A DNA stretch of 64,000 nt from Auritidibacter ignavus (GCF_003703835.1 NZ_RDQR01000008.1:28098-92097), one strand, 5' to 3'. Counted from the stretch's first letter, positions 50,936 to 60,569 are shown. A program made the numbers and translations. Notes: generated from the sequence alone by a model not told the origin.

Positions 50936-51836
50936 ATTCACCCGAGGCCTCGGGCAGTTCTTCGGTGTCCTGGGCTTTTTCTAACCGGCGAATGTAATCG
51001 GAAACTTCCTGATCCTCCTCGGCCAGCTCATCAACGCCACGCTCCCAGGCCTCAGCGTCTTCGGTCAGCGAGCCCACCTCAACCCGCATGCCCAGTAGCT
51101 CCTCGAGCCGGGTCACCAGGCCCAGCTTCGCCTTCGGGGAGGGCGCCTGGGACACATAGTGGGGAACGACGCTCCAGACCGAGAGCACCGTAAAACCGTC
51201 ACGGGCGGCTTCCTCGGCGATCACTCCGGTAATACCGGTCGGGCCTTCATAATGGGGGCTGAGCACATCCTCTAAACCGGCCCGTACCGCCGACTGGGTC
51301 GAGAACAAGGTCGCGGTCAGCGGCCTGGAGTGTGGCACGTCAGAAAGATACGAACCGACCATCACCACCGCGTCGAGGTCGAGGTCTTCGGCTACGTCCA
51401 CGATCTCGGACACAAAGGCCCGCCACCGCAGTGACGGCTCGACGCCAAGCATAAAATACAGATCCGGCTGGTCTTCGGTGGTGGTTCCGGCAGCAGAATG
51501 CAGAATCCGGGTCTGTGGCCAGTTGATCTGCCCCAGGGAGTTCTCCGCACGAGTGACCACCGGGCGAGTCATCTGAAAATCGTAATAGTCGTCATCGTTG
51601 ACCTGCCGGTACTGCTCGGCATGGGCCTGGGTGGCGAGTTCTTCCACCGCGTCGGTGGCCGCCTCACCGGCATCGTTCCACCCCTCAAAGGCCGCAACCA
51701 TAATCCGCAACGGTCCCGGGGAACGGTACGTGGGCTGTTCTGCACGGTAGTGCAGGTAGTCCGGCAGAGACCGCACCGGTTCCCGATCATCCGGCTCGGC
51801 CTCGGCTGGCCGATCCATGGATTCTTCAAAACTCAC
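50883..51836 (-). CDS. PAC2-family protein
   Basis: A 317-residue protein of the PAC2 (proteasome assembly chaperone-like) family, found in actinobacteria next to mshC. Visible family features are MVAAFEGWNDAGEAATDAVEEL near the N-terminus and the middle segment VVMVGSYLSDVPHSRPL. The C-terminal 60 residues are acidic. The prokaryotic role is unknown; despite the family name, no proteasome core is encoded nearby. GTG 51836 has GAGGTGA about 9 bases upstream. Confidence 0.9.
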   Translation of the reverse strand: MSFEESMDRPAEAEPDDREPVRSLPDYLHYRAEQPTYRSPGPLRIMVAAFEGWNDAGEAATDAVEELATQAHAEQYRQVNDDDYYDFQMTRPVVTRAENSLGQINWPQTRILHSAAGTTTEDQPDLYFMLGVEPSLRWRAFVSEIVDVAEDLDLDAVVMVGSYLSDVPHSRPLTATLFSTQSAVRAGLEDVLSPHYEGPTGITGVIAEEAARDGFTVLSVWSVVPHYVSQAPSPKAKLGLVTRLEELLGMRVEVGSLTEDAEAWERGVDELAEEDQEVSDYIRRLEKAQDTEELPEASGESIAREFERFLRRRDDQQ

Positions 51837-52050
51837 GCTCGTTTCACCTCGGTCAACGCAATAGAGACTATTGATCCACCTTACCCACTACCGCTGGAGA
51901 CATCCGGGAAATCTCCTCACGTTCATTATTGGATAAGTGCCGAGTCGGCGACGGTGAGCGAAAAGATCAGTGGGGAATGCCCACGGCGAGCGCTAGAGTT
52001 AACCTTTAGTCCTGATGCCACCGAACGTCTGAAGGCCAACCATCACCACT

Positions 52051-52779
52051 GTGACTGACACCAACCGCTGTGACATTCCGCCCCGAGCACTGCAGGCCGT
52101 GCTGTGGGACATGGATGGTACCCTCGTGGATACCGAACCGGCCTGGAACGCCGCCCATGCCGCGATCTTAGCCGAGCACGGTGTGGAGTTCACCGACGAG
52201 CTGGCCCACCGGCTCCAGGGCCAGACCATGGCCGCGACCGCCGAGATCTTCAGCTCACTTGGTGTACAAATTCCGGCCGAGGAGCTGACCCGGATGGAAT
52301 ATGAGCGAGTCACCGCCCAGGTGGTCGGCCATGCGCCGCTGACCCCGGGAGCAGCCGATCTACTGGCGGACCTCAACAAGCGCGCGGTTTTACACGCGGT
52401 GGTCTCTGCCTCGTTTACCTCCCTGATTGAGTCCGTGTTGTCTGCCGTGCCGAACCATGGGTTCACCGCCACCGTGGGGGGAGACCAGGTGACCCACGGC
52501 AAACCGGACCCAGAACCTTACCTCACCGCCGTTGCCCGGCTCGGGCTAGACCGGGCCGCTGAGTCTGGTCGCGTGGTGGTTTTAGAGGATTCGGTCCCCG
52601 GGATCCTGTCTGGACTGAGCGCCGGACTGCCCACCGTGGCCATCCGGCGCACTGGCTCGGTCCCCTTACCCGACCAGATCACCGAACACCGGCTGGCCCG
52701 GTCCGGGAAGTTGTTGGTGGTGAATTCACTCACCGAAGTGAGCTATCAGCGTTTGCAAGACTGGGTGGCCCCATCGTGA
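52051..52779 (+). CDS. HAD-family phosphatase (beta-phosphoglucomutase-like)
   Basis: A 242-residue HAD hydrolase with the nucleophile motif LWDMDGTLVDTEPAW (about residues 18-32), the helical cap of subclass I, the Lys motif HGKPDPEPYL and the acidic motif VLEDSVPGI. Substrate unknown; relatives act on sugar phosphates. The GTG at 52051 has no good ribosome binding site (GAAGG is 15 bases away). The stop overlaps the start of the site-2 protease gene by 4 bases. Confidence 0.88.
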   Translation: MTDTNRCDIPPRALQAVLWDMDGTLVDTEPAWNAAHAAILAEHGVEFTDELAHRLQGQTMAATAEIFSSLGVQIPAEELTRMEYERVTAQVVGHAPLTPGAADLLADLNKRAVLHAVVSASFTSLIESVLSAVPNHGFTATVGGDQVTHGKPDPEPYLTAVARLGLDRAAESGRVVVLEDSVPGILSGLSAGLPTVAIRRTGSVPLPDQITEHRLARSGKLLVVNSLTEVSYQRLQDWVAPS

Positions 52780-53987
52780 GTGCCTCATCAGCCACCGTCT
52801 CGGAGCAGGGCATTGTCATCGCCCGCTACGGTCGGACCCCGATCCGGTTGGCCTGGAGCTGGTGGATCTTCGCTACGGCCTTGCTGATCCTGATTCGCCC
52901 GTTCTTCGTGATCCTCACCCCGCCGACGGCCCCGGGCTGGTTGCCTTGGTTGCTCTCGGCGTTCTTTGTGCTCGGGCTACTGATCACGGTGCTCTGCCAC
53001 GAGCTTGCCCACGCCATCGCCGCCCGGTCGTTCGGGTGGCGAGTCTATGAGATCCGACTGACCCTCTGGGGCGGATACACCTCCTTTGCTGAGCACGATG
53101 GCAACCATCCCCGCACCCCGATGCGCTCCATGGTGGTGGCTCTGGCCGGCCCGGCTGCCAATATCCTGCTGGCGCTGATATTGACCCTGGTGGCTGAGCT
53201 GACCGGCCCACACCTTCCCAGCCCCTGGCTGGGCCTGATCTCCGTGCTCACCACTGGAAACTGGCTGATCGCTGCCTTTAATCTCCTGCCTGGGCACCCG
53301 CTGGACGGTGGTAGCGTGGTGGAAACCATTGGCTGGAAGATCACCGGTTCCAAGGCCCAAGGATTGATTGCTGCCGGCTGGTCTGGGCGCCTGATCGTCG
53401 CCGCGCTGATCATCGGGGTGGTGGCTGTGCTCATCCTGAGAGGCGATCAGCTACCCATCCTGTTATTGGTCGTCGTCGGGGTGCTGGTGCTGATGCTCTG
53501 GGGGGCTGCCGGCGAGGGAATTAAACGTGGCAACGCCCTACGTCGCGCCGAGGCGACGGTGCTGGCAGAGCTCGCCGTTGCTGTCATCCTCGTCAGTGCA
53601 ACCACCCCGGTGGCCCAGGTGATCGACAAGTTGCAGAAATACCCGGCCGGCTATCACGACCAGCCACTTATTGTGCAACTCAGTTCGTCGCAGGAGACCG
53701 GTCCCCCTCGGGTGACCGGTCTGATTGATCCGGCCACGCTGGCCCAGGTACCGACCGAATTCCGCCACCAGACCAGCGCCCACGAGGTCAGCCAGGCCTT
53801 TACCGGAAGCACCCACTACGTGCCCGCGGACCGGCGGATCTCCGAACTAGGTTCGGCCCTAGCCACAGATCCCGATCAGGTCTTCCTGCTCACCCCTGGC
53901 TCAGGCACCCCGGCCAGCACCAGCCAGCTCCCGGCGGCAGCTGTGTTGGGCAGTCGCATCGCGGTATATCTGTCCACCGGCCGATAA
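52776..53987 (+). CDS. Site-2 protease (M50 family)
   Basis: Membrane-embedded zinc protease of 403 residues. HELAH (in VLCHELAHAIAARSFG, about residue 73) and the second motif FNLLPGHPLDGG (about 170) provide the metal site, and about six transmembrane helices surround them. The C-terminal soluble part (about 285-400) resembles a CBS-like pair. Substrates may be membrane-bound regulators. GTG start overlapping the previous stop; trmI follows after 71 bases. Site-2 protease, trmI and mpa is a common actinobacterial order. Confidence 0.92.
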   Translation: MSASSATVSEQGIVIARYGRTPIRLAWSWWIFATALLILIRPFFVILTPPTAPGWLPWLLSAFFVLGLLITVLCHELAHAIAARSFGWRVYEIRLTLWGGYTSFAEHDGNHPRTPMRSMVVALAGPAANILLALILTLVAELTGPHLPSPWLGLISVLTTGNWLIAAFNLLPGHPLDGGSVVETIGWKITGSKAQGLIAAGWSGRLIVAALIIGVVAVLILRGDQLPILLLVVVGVLVLMLWGAAGEGIKRGNALRRAEATVLAELAVAVILVSATTPVAQVIDKLQKYPAGYHDQPLIVQLSSSQETGPPRVTGLIDPATLAQVPTEFRHQTSAHEVSQAFTGSTHYVPADRRISELGSALATDPDQVFLLTPGSGTPASTSQLPAAAVLGSRIAVYLSTGR

Positions 53988-54058
53988 GCCTGCGACCCCG
54001 GTCCTGGCTCCCGCACAAAAACAAACGCTATCCCTCAACCCCACAGGAGACGTCTTCA

Positions 54059-55180
54059 ATGCCGTACACTCCCTGCACACCCGGCACACCCCGACCTACC
54101 GGCCTGACCGCCCGGCGTGGCCCATTGCTGGCCGGCCAGCGGGTGCAACTCACCGATGAGAAGGGCAAGATGAACACCATCACGCTGGTACCGGGAGAAG
54201 TGTTTCATTCTCACCAGGGGTATTTATCCCACGACGAGTTGATTGGCGGACCCGACGGCGTGGTGGTCACCAATTCCTTGGGCCACCAGTACCGGGTGTT
54301 GCGACCGCTACTGAACGACTTCGTGCTCTCCATGCCACGCGGAGCCACCGTGGTCTATCCGAAGGATTCCGGTCAAATTCTGCAACAGGCCGATATCTAT
54401 CCCGGCGCCCGGGTGCTGGAGGCCGGAGCCGGATCCGGGGGACTGACCATGTCGCTGTTGCAAGCGGTCGGTGATCAGGGACAGGTGCACTCCTATGAAC
54501 GTCGCGAGGACTTCGCCGACATTGCCCGAGGAAATATCGAAACCTATTTCGCCGGCCCCCACCCGGGCTGGCACCTCCACCTCGGCGATGTCCAAACTCA
54601 GGCGTTAGCGGACCACGAACCGGGCAGCTTCGACCGCGTGGTGCTGGATATGTTGGCTCCCTGGGAGTGTGTGGAGATGGTCCGTGAGCTCCTGGTACCC
54701 GGGGGAGTGTGGCTGACCTACGTGGCCACGGCCACCCAGCTGTCTCGGACCGCTGAAGCCATTCGTGAGTCCGGATCCTTTACCGCCACCCGGGCTTCGG
54801 AAACCATGATGCGGGATTGGCACGTTGAAGGTCTGGCGGTCCGCCCCGAACACCGGATGATCGGACATACCGGATTCCTGTTGGTCACCCGCCGGATGGC
54901 CGATCACCAAGAGTCTTTGCAGTTGCGCAAGCGTGATAAGTCCGAAAAGTTCAGTGACGACGACATTGAGTTGTGGACGCCCAGCGACGAGGCGCGCTGG
55001 GTACCCGAAGAACACGGCCAACGCGAGGCCAAACCCAAACGTGCCCGCAAAGAAGCCCGCGCGGCAACCCGGTACGCCCAACACGCCGCCACAGCACAGC
55101 GCACCACCCAGGTCACCACACAGCAACATTCCGGTGAGCTGGGGGAGAACAACACTCAACCTCCAGGGTCCACCGCGTAG
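54059..55180 (+). CDS. trmI: tRNA (adenine-N1)-methyltransferase TrmI
   Basis: Forms m1A58 in the T loop of tRNA. The protein has 373 residues: an N-terminal beta domain (about 25-105), the SAM-binding motif VLEAGAGSGGLTMSLL (about 120-135) and DRVVLDMLAPWECV as the catalytic motif. The last 85 residues, after the domain, are charged and disordered (Lys/Arg/Glu, then Thr/Gln-rich), longer than in mycobacteria. GGAGAC lies 9 bases before the ATG. Confidence 0.93.
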   Translation: MPYTPCTPGTPRPTGLTARRGPLLAGQRVQLTDEKGKMNTITLVPGEVFHSHQGYLSHDELIGGPDGVVVTNSLGHQYRVLRPLLNDFVLSMPRGATVVYPKDSGQILQQADIYPGARVLEAGAGSGGLTMSLLQAVGDQGQVHSYERREDFADIARGNIETYFAGPHPGWHLHLGDVQTQALADHEPGSFDRVVLDMLAPWECVEMVRELLVPGGVWLTYVATATQLSRTAEAIRESGSFTATRASETMMRDWHVEGLAVRPEHRMIGHTGFLLVTRRMADHQESLQLRKRDKSEKFSDDDIELWTPSDEARWVPEEHGQREAKPKRARKEARAATRYAQHAATAQRTTQVTTQQHSGELGENNTQPPGSTA

Positions 55181-55188
55181 GATACGCG

Positions 55189-55194
55189 TAGAAT
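55189..55194 (+). promoter_or_regulatory. Putative -10 element of the mpa-dop-pup-pafA operon
   Basis: TAGAAT, 6 bases before GTG 55201, which opens the five-codon frame described next. It is the only good -10 box between trmI and mpa. Confidence 0.45.
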
Positions 55195-55200
55195 AGAAGG

Positions 55201-55218
55201 GTGACCTCAGAACGTTAG
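55201..55218 (+). CDS. Five-codon leaderless upstream ORF before mpa
   Basis: GTG ACC TCA GAA CGT TAG encodes M-T-S-E-R. It starts where transcription from the TAGAAT box should begin, and its stop codon overlaps the AGGAGG ribosome binding site of mpa (55217-55222). Translating it would place a ribosome on that site, so it could couple or modulate mpa translation. This is inference; no homologue check was possible. Confidence 0.35.
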
Positions 55219-55229
55219 GAGGGTCTTCA

Positions 55230-57014
55230 ATGACGGAACCGGCACGCGTTGATTCCGCAACCACCGCCGAGCAACAGCTGTCCTCCATGCGGCGCCGTCT
55301 GGGCTCATTGGTGGAGAAGAATCGGCAGCTACGTCATGACATTGACGCCGCCTCCCGCAATAACCGGCGGATGGTGGAGATGCTGGACCTCACCCGCGAA
55401 CAGATTGCCACGTTAAAGCAATCCATTGAAGACGCAGCACTGCCACCGTTTAATTTTGCCACCGTGTTGCAGTACCACCCGGCCCGCCAGGCGGTGGAGG
55501 GCACCGAGCTAGCTGCCACCACTCGGGCGAGCGTGGATGTGCTCTACAACGGCCGTAAACTCCGCACGCACCTGTCCCCGTTGCTGGATGCAGAGCAGGT
55601 CGTCTCAGGTGCCGAGGTGTTGCTCGACGAATCCCTCTGCGTCATCTCGGTCTTGGGGCACACCACCACCGGCGAGCTGGCTCGCGTGAAAGAAGTACTC
55701 GATGACGGGCTGTTACTGGTAGTCGGTCGCGCCGATGACGAGCACGTGATGCGGCGGGTCCACGAACTGGCCGACCGCCCGATCCGTGTCGGTGATGCGG
55801 TCACCGTGGACGTGAAGTCCGGTTATGTTTTCGACGTGGTTGCTCTCTCCGAGGTCCAAGATGTGGTGTTGGAGAAGGTCCCCAATATTTCCTATGACGA
55901 CATTGGCGGACTGGGCGATCAGATTGAGATGATCCGCGACGCGGTCGAGCTACCGTTCACCCACCCTGACCTCTACCGCGAACACGGGTTGACCCCGCCA
56001 AAGGGCGTGTTGCTGTACGGACCCCCCGGTACTGGTAAAACCCTGATTGCCAAAGCGGTGGCCAACTCCTTAGCCCAACGTGGCTCCGGGGATCGCACCG
56101 CCTACTTTTTGAACATCAAGGGCCCCGAGTTGCTGAATAAGTATGTGGGGGAGACCGAACGCCATATTCGCACACTCTTTGCTCGGGCCCGGGAAAAAGC
56201 CTCGGACGGCTACCCGGTGGTGATCTTCTTCGACGAAATGGAGTCACTGTTCCGCACCCGCGGGTCCGGGACGTCCTCCGATGTCGAAACCACCATCGTC
56301 CCGCAGTTACTGGCAGAAATTGACGGTGTGGAGTCACTGAATAATGTGATTGTTATCGGTGCGTCCAACCGGGAGGATATGATCGATCCGGCCATCCTGC
56401 GCCCGGGTCGCCTGGACGTCAAGATTCGGGTAGAGCGCCCCAATGAGGCCGAAGCTCGCGAAATCTTTAGCAAGTACGTTACTGCTGAGGTGCCGTTGCA
56501 CCCCTCCGAGCTGGCGGTGCACGGCAGTCGTGAGGCCACGGTGGAGTCGATGATCTCCACCGCTGCAGCCTACATGTACGCCCGGGTGCCACAGACCGAG
56601 TATGTGGAGGTGACCTATCTGGATGGCTCCACTCAGGTGTTGCACTTTGCGGATTTCGCCTCGGGGGCTGCCATCGCCAATGTGGTGGACCGGGCCAAAA
56701 CCCATGCCATCAAGGAGTATTTGGCCGCTCAAGACCATCACCCGCAGGCAGCCAAGGGACTGAAGACCCAGCACCTGGTTCGGGCGGTCTCTGAAGAATT
56801 TGCCGAACAGCAGGATCTGCCCAATACTTCCTCCCCGGAGGAGTGGGTGAAAATTTCTGGTCACCGCGGACCCCGGGTGGTGGGATTACGGATGCTGTGT
56901 GAGGCCTCGTTCTTGGGCGATAAGAACGAGAATGCCCGCCGGGTCGAAGAAGCGGTTAAAGCCAACCAGGCTCAGCACACCACGTCAGCCAACACCACCT
57001 CAGCGGGGGAGTAA
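55230..57014 (+). CDS. mpa: Mpa/ARC, AAA+ ATPase of the pupylation pathway
   Basis: Ring ATPase that recognises Pup-tagged proteins through its coiled coil and unfolds them. The 594-residue protein has the N-terminal coiled coil (about 13-65), two OB domains (about 75-210), and an AAA domain with Walker A GPPGTGKT (264-271), pore-loop segment NKYVGETER, Walker [10 protein letters not shown] and arginine-finger region. Mycobacterial Mpa ends in a Gln-Tyr-Leu tail that docks to the 20S proteasome; this one ends in TTSAGE, without Tyr near the end. AGGAGG lies 7 bases before ATG 55230. dop follows after 4 bases. Confidence 0.96.
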   Translation: MTEPARVDSATTAEQQLSSMRRRLGSLVEKNRQLRHDIDAASRNNRRMVEMLDLTREQIATLKQSIEDAALPPFNFATVLQYHPARQAVEGTELAATTRASVDVLYNGRKLRTHLSPLLDAEQVVSGAEVLLDESLCVISVLGHTTTGELARVKEVLDDGLLLVVGRADDEHVMRRVHELADRPIRVGDAVTVDVKSGYVFDVVALSEVQDVVLEKVPNISYDDIGGLGDQIEMIRDAVELPFTHPDLYREHGLTPPKGVLLYGPPGTGKTLIAKAVANSLAQRGSGDRTAYFLNIKGPELLNKYVGETERHIRTLFARAREKASDGYPVVIFFDEMESLFRTRGSGTSSDVETTIVPQLLAEIDGVESLNNVIVIGASNREDMIDPAILRPGRLDVKIRVERPNEAEAREIFSKYVTAEVPLHPSELAVHGSREATVESMISTAAAYMYARVPQTEYVEVTYLDGSTQVLHFADFASGAAIANVVDRAKTHAIKEYLAAQDHHPQAAKGLKTQHLVRAVSEEFAEQQDLPNTSSPEEWVKISGHRGPRVVGLRMLCEASFLGDKNENARRVEEAVKANQAQHTTSANTTSAGE

Positions 57015-57018
57015 TCCG

Positions 57019-58785
57019 GTGACCGAGCACCAGCAGAGCTCCAGCCAGCGCCCACCAACGCTGTTGCCCGCAGGCGCCCAAGACCTCGTCCCCGCCGGAC
57101 GAGCCACCGTGGGATGGGGTGTCCACCGGGTGGTGGGATTAGAAACCGAGTACGGGATTCACGCCCCCACCCAGCCGGGGGCATCCCACGCAGCCCTCTC
57201 GTTCGATGTCGTCAACGCCTACGCTCAAAAGCTTCAGGACGACCACGTCCCGGTGGCCGGCACCGAGTGGGACTACGGGGAGGAATCCCCGTTGATGGAC
57301 GCCCGCGGATGGCGGATCCCGGTTACCGAAGCCCACCCCACCCAGCTAACCAACCAGCCACTCAACGATGCTGAGGGCAAACCGATCCACCAGCTGGTCA
57401 ACACCTTATTGCCCAATGGGGCACGGTTCTACGTTGATCACGCCCACCCGGAATACTCCTCCCCAGAGACCACCAACCCTTGGCAGGCGATGATCTACGA
57501 CCAGGCCGGGGATCTGATCATCGGCTCGGCGGTAGCGTATCTGAACGCCCACAGCCATCGGGCCGCGGTCCAAATCTATAAAAACAACACCGACGGCAAA
57601 CTCGCCTCCTACGGGGCCCACGAGAATTACCTGGTGGACCGAGGCCTGAATTTCGAAGAACTCACCGCCCGACTCCTGCCGTTTTTCGTCGCCCGGCAGG
57701 TGATCACCGGCTCGGGCCGGGTCGGGATCGGCATCAGCGACCGCCGGGCTGGGTTCCAGCTCTCCCAACGCGCAGATTTCTTTGAAGAAGAAGTCGGGAT
57801 CGAGACCACCATTCACCGCCCGATCGTCAATACCCGCGACGAACCACACGCGACCGCTTCCAGCTACCGGCGGTTGCACGTCATTATTGGTGATGCCAAC
57901 CTCAGTCAGTGGGCCACCTGGATGCGGGTGGGCATGACCTCGCTGGTGTTGCACATGATCGAGCTAGGAACCGCCCCCGCCCTCGAGCTGGCCGACCCGG
58001 TCGCAGCGTTGCAAACTATCAGCCACGATCCGTCGTTGCAGGCCACAGTGACCGTCAATGGTGCCGGCCAATATACCGGGCTGGATTTACTAGAACGCTA
58101 CCTGGAGGCCGCCGAAGACCACGTGCAACGTTTTCAGATCACCGATGAACAGACCCGTCAGGTGCTCTACGAATGGCGGACTGCCGTGGACGGGTTGCGC
58201 ACCGACCCGTATCAGTTCAGTGACCGGATCGAGTGGCTCGGCAAATACCGGTTGCTCGATGCCATGCGCGCTCGGACGGCCACTGGCAGGTGGGACGAGG
58301 CCAAACTGGCCATGATGGACCTGCAGTGGGCCGATATTCGTCCCGACAAGGGCCTCTACCACGCGCTGGTAGCCCGGGGGAGCATCCGCCAGCTCGTCGA
58401 CGATACCGTCGTTCACCGGGCGGTGATGCACCCGCCGGAGGACACTCGGGCTTATACCCGCGGTCGCAGTATTGGCATCTTTGGCGCCCATCTGGCCGGG
58501 GTGTCCTGGGACAACCTGGTCTTCCGGCCCTACCACGAGGGCCGGCTCTACCGGCTGGACCTGCGCGAGCCCTTGGCCGGTAGCAAGGCCGAAATTCGCC
58601 ACCTGCAAGAGCTGTCTACCGGTGCCCCGGTTGGGAAGGACACCGAGATCTTCCGCCCCGGACGCCAGCCAGTCCCGGCGACACCCTCACCGCAGACCAA
58701 TCAGGCACTCACCGAGGTGCTCACCGTGCTGAGCCGATACCACAACGGGCCACGCTCTCAACGCAGCACCCGGTATGACCGCTAG
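57019..58785 (+). CDS. dop: Dop, deamidase/depupylase of Pup
   Basis: Converts the C-terminal Gln of Pup to Glu and removes Pup from substrates. It belongs with PafA to the glutamine-synthetase-like fold. The Dop-specific loop WDYGEESPLMDARG is at about 84-97, which PafA lacks. Other features are VVGLETEYGIHAP, HAHPEYSSPETTNPW with the catalytic-type Asp/Glu, ENYLVDR and NTRDEPHA. GTG 57019 was chosen, 4 bases after mpa with GGGGGAG 8 bases upstream; this gives 588 residues, with an N-terminal extension of about 35 residues before the conserved core. pup follows after 48 bases. Confidence 0.96.
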   Translation: MTEHQQSSSQRPPTLLPAGAQDLVPAGRATVGWGVHRVVGLETEYGIHAPTQPGASHAALSFDVVNAYAQKLQDDHVPVAGTEWDYGEESPLMDARGWRIPVTEAHPTQLTNQPLNDAEGKPIHQLVNTLLPNGARFYVDHAHPEYSSPETTNPWQAMIYDQAGDLIIGSAVAYLNAHSHRAAVQIYKNNTDGKLASYGAHENYLVDRGLNFEELTARLLPFFVARQVITGSGRVGIGISDRRAGFQLSQRADFFEEEVGIETTIHRPIVNTRDEPHATASSYRRLHVIIGDANLSQWATWMRVGMTSLVLHMIELGTAPALELADPVAALQTISHDPSLQATVTVNGAGQYTGLDLLERYLEAAEDHVQRFQITDEQTRQVLYEWRTAVDGLRTDPYQFSDRIEWLGKYRLLDAMRARTATGRWDEAKLAMMDLQWADIRPDKGLYHALVARGSIRQLVDDTVVHRAVMHPPEDTRAYTRGRSIGIFGAHLAGVSWDNLVFRPYHEGRLYRLDLREPLAGSKAEIRHLQELSTGAPVGKDTEIFRPGRQPVPATPSPQTNQALTEVLTVLSRYHNGPRSQRSTRYDR

Positions 58786-58833
58786 GCTCAGGACCACCAC
58801 ACACCATTAGGACCGATCAGGAGGATCACCATC

Positions 58834-59040
58834 ATGGCAGCTCAACAGAACTCACCCCAGTACCGCGACCAACGTGAAGATCAGGACGACCCGGGCACCC
58901 CGGAACCGGCGACCGCACCGGCGACCAGTAGCAGCTCCTCGGCCGGGGACCTGGACTCGTTGCTCGACGATATTGACGACGTCTTAGAAACCAACGCCGA
59001 GGAATTCGTCAAAGGTTTCGTCCAAAAAGGTGGCCAGTAA
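58834..59040 (+). CDS. pup: Prokaryotic ubiquitin-like protein Pup
   Basis: A 68-residue, mainly disordered acidic protein that is joined to lysines of target proteins. The C-terminal half matches the Pup signature (SLLDDIDDVLETNAEEFVK, then FVQKGGQ). It ends in Gly-Gly-Gln, so Dop must deamidate it before PafA can attach it. AGGAGG is about 10 bases before the ATG. In mycobacteria prcB and prcA come next; here pafA follows after 95 bases. Confidence 0.97.
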   Translation: MAAQQNSPQYRDQREDQDDPGTPEPATAPATSSSSSAGDLDSLLDDIDDVLETNAEEFVKGFVQKGGQ

Positions 59041-59135
59041 ACCCTCGATAGCACCACCAGCACCACGAAGGCCACAACCGTCTCAGACATTGTACCCTCG
59101 GCGTGGCTGAGACACAGAAAGGGGAGCCTCACACC

Positions 59136-60569
59136 ATGGACCATCGCGCTTTCGGCGTGGAAACCGAATATGGGGTGCACTATGTTCCCTCCGGAATTGA
59201 CCCCCGCACCGGCAGTCCCACCGGCCGGCTGAGCCCCGAGGACGTGGCCCGCTACCTGTTCCGGCCGGTGGTGTCCTGGGGTGGCTCCTCCAACGTGTTC
59301 ATCTCCAACGGGTCTCGGCTCTATCTGGACGTGGGCTCCCATCCCGAATACGCCACCGCCGAGTGCAGTCTGCCCAGTGAATTGATCGCCTCGGACAAAG
59401 CCGGTGAGCGCATCTTCGGTGAGCTGGCCCACCGGGCCGAAGCGGCCCTGGCCGAGGATGGATTTTCCGGAACCATCTATCTCTATCGCAATAACGCCGA
59501 CTCCCAGGGCAACGCGTTCGGCTCCCACGAGAACTACACCATCACCCGGTCGCTACGGTTTCGGCGGCTCACCGATGCGTTGATTCCTTTCTTGATCACC
59601 CGCCAGCTGATGACCGGATCCGGTGTGGTCATCCCGGACCCCTCGCAACTACCCGAGCAGGCGAGGTTCCCGGTGAACCCCGAGCCCCATTTCGCCTTCT
59701 CTCAGCGTGCCGACTACGTCCAAGAAGGGGTGTCATCCTCCTCCACCAGGGCGCGTCCGATCATCAACACCCGCGATGAACCCCATGCCGATGCGGCGGT
59801 ACACCGGAGGCTGCACGTCATCGTCGGGGACTCGAATATGTCCGAGACCACCCAGTTGTTACGGCTGGCCACCACCGATCTGATGTTGCGGATTCTGGAG
59901 GCTGGGGTGCCCCTACCGCAGTTGCAACTAGCTCACCCGGTCCGCGCCATTCGGCAGGTCTCCCATGATTTAACCGGAACCGAGCAACTTGACCTCGCTG
60001 AGGGTGGTACCCGTTCGGCATTAGAAATCCAGTGGGAGATTCTGGCCTTGGCGCAACACTTTATTCAACGACATGGTGCCCACCACGATGAATTATCGGC
60101 GGCCATGCAACTCTGGGAGCGCACCTTGGAGGCCGTGGAGGCCCAAGATTTTTCTCGGATTGATACCGAGATCGACTGGGCTATTAAGTACCGGTTTATC
60201 AACCGCTATTGCGAGAAAAACGGTTATGGTCTTGATCACCCGCGGGTCAAACAATTGGATCTATCCTATCACGACATCAACCCCGATCGGAGCTTGTTTT
60301 ACTTGTTGCAATCACGCAATGCAGCCCGTCGGGTCCTGCCCGATCAGGACATCGCCCACGCCACCGAACACCCACCCAAGACCACTCGAGCCAGTATTCG
60401 TGGCCGGTTTATCCGTGCTGCCCGCGATGCGGGGATGGGATACGCCGTGGACTGGACGCATCTGAAATTGGTCGATTTCCCGCTTCATACCGTTCATACA
60501 AAAGATCCGTTAGACACAGATTCCAGTCAAGTCGATGAACTCTTGGCACGGGCTGGGCTCGAGGGATAA
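59136..60569 (+). CDS. pafA: PafA, Pup ligase
   Basis: Forms the isopeptide bond between Pup-Glu and target lysine with ATP. The 477-residue protein has GVETEYGVHYVP at the N-terminus, FRPVVSWGGSSNVFISNGSR, the catalytic Asp65 in LYLDVGSHPEYATAEC, ENYTITR and NTRDEPHADAAVHRRLHVI. It lacks the Dop loop. ATG 59136 was chosen with GGGGAG about 9 bases upstream; GTG 59103 is an in-frame alternative. The two FKBP-type genes and pafBC follow on the same strand. Confidence 0.96.
   Translation: MDHRAFGVETEYGVHYVPSGIDPRTGSPTGRLSPEDVARYLFRPVVSWGGSSNVFISNGSRLYLDVGSHPEYATAECSLPSELIASDKAGERIFGELAHRAEAALAEDGFSGTIYLYRNNADSQGNAFGSHENYTITRSLRFRRLTDALIPFLITRQLMTGSGVVIPDPSQLPEQARFPVNPEPHFAFSQRADYVQEGVSSSSTRARPIINTRDEPHADAAVHRRLHVIVGDSNMSETTQLLRLATTDLMLRILEAGVPLPQLQLAHPVRAIRQVSHDLTGTEQLDLAEGGTRSALEIQWEILALAQHFIQRHGAHHDELSAAMQLWERTLEAVEAQDFSRIDTEIDWAIKYRFINRYCEKNGYGLDHPRVKQLDLSYHDINPDRSLFYLLQSRNAARRVLPDQDIAHATEHPPKTTRASIRGRFIRAARDAGMGYAVDWTHLKLVDFPLHTVHTKDPLDTDSSQVDELLARAGLEG

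Noticed and set aside
50883..51836. PAC2 protein as evidence for a local proteasome
   Set aside because: The family occurs next to mshC in many actinobacteria regardless of proteasome genes; the name is by similarity to eukaryotic chaperones.
51498..52058. 186-codon plus-strand frame upstream of the HAD gene
   Set aside because: Runs antisense through the conserved PAC2 gene and then noncoding sequence; no domain seen.
59041..59135. Possible remnant of prcB/prcA between pup and pafA
   Set aside because: The 95-base gap has no frame or motif resembling proteasome subunits.
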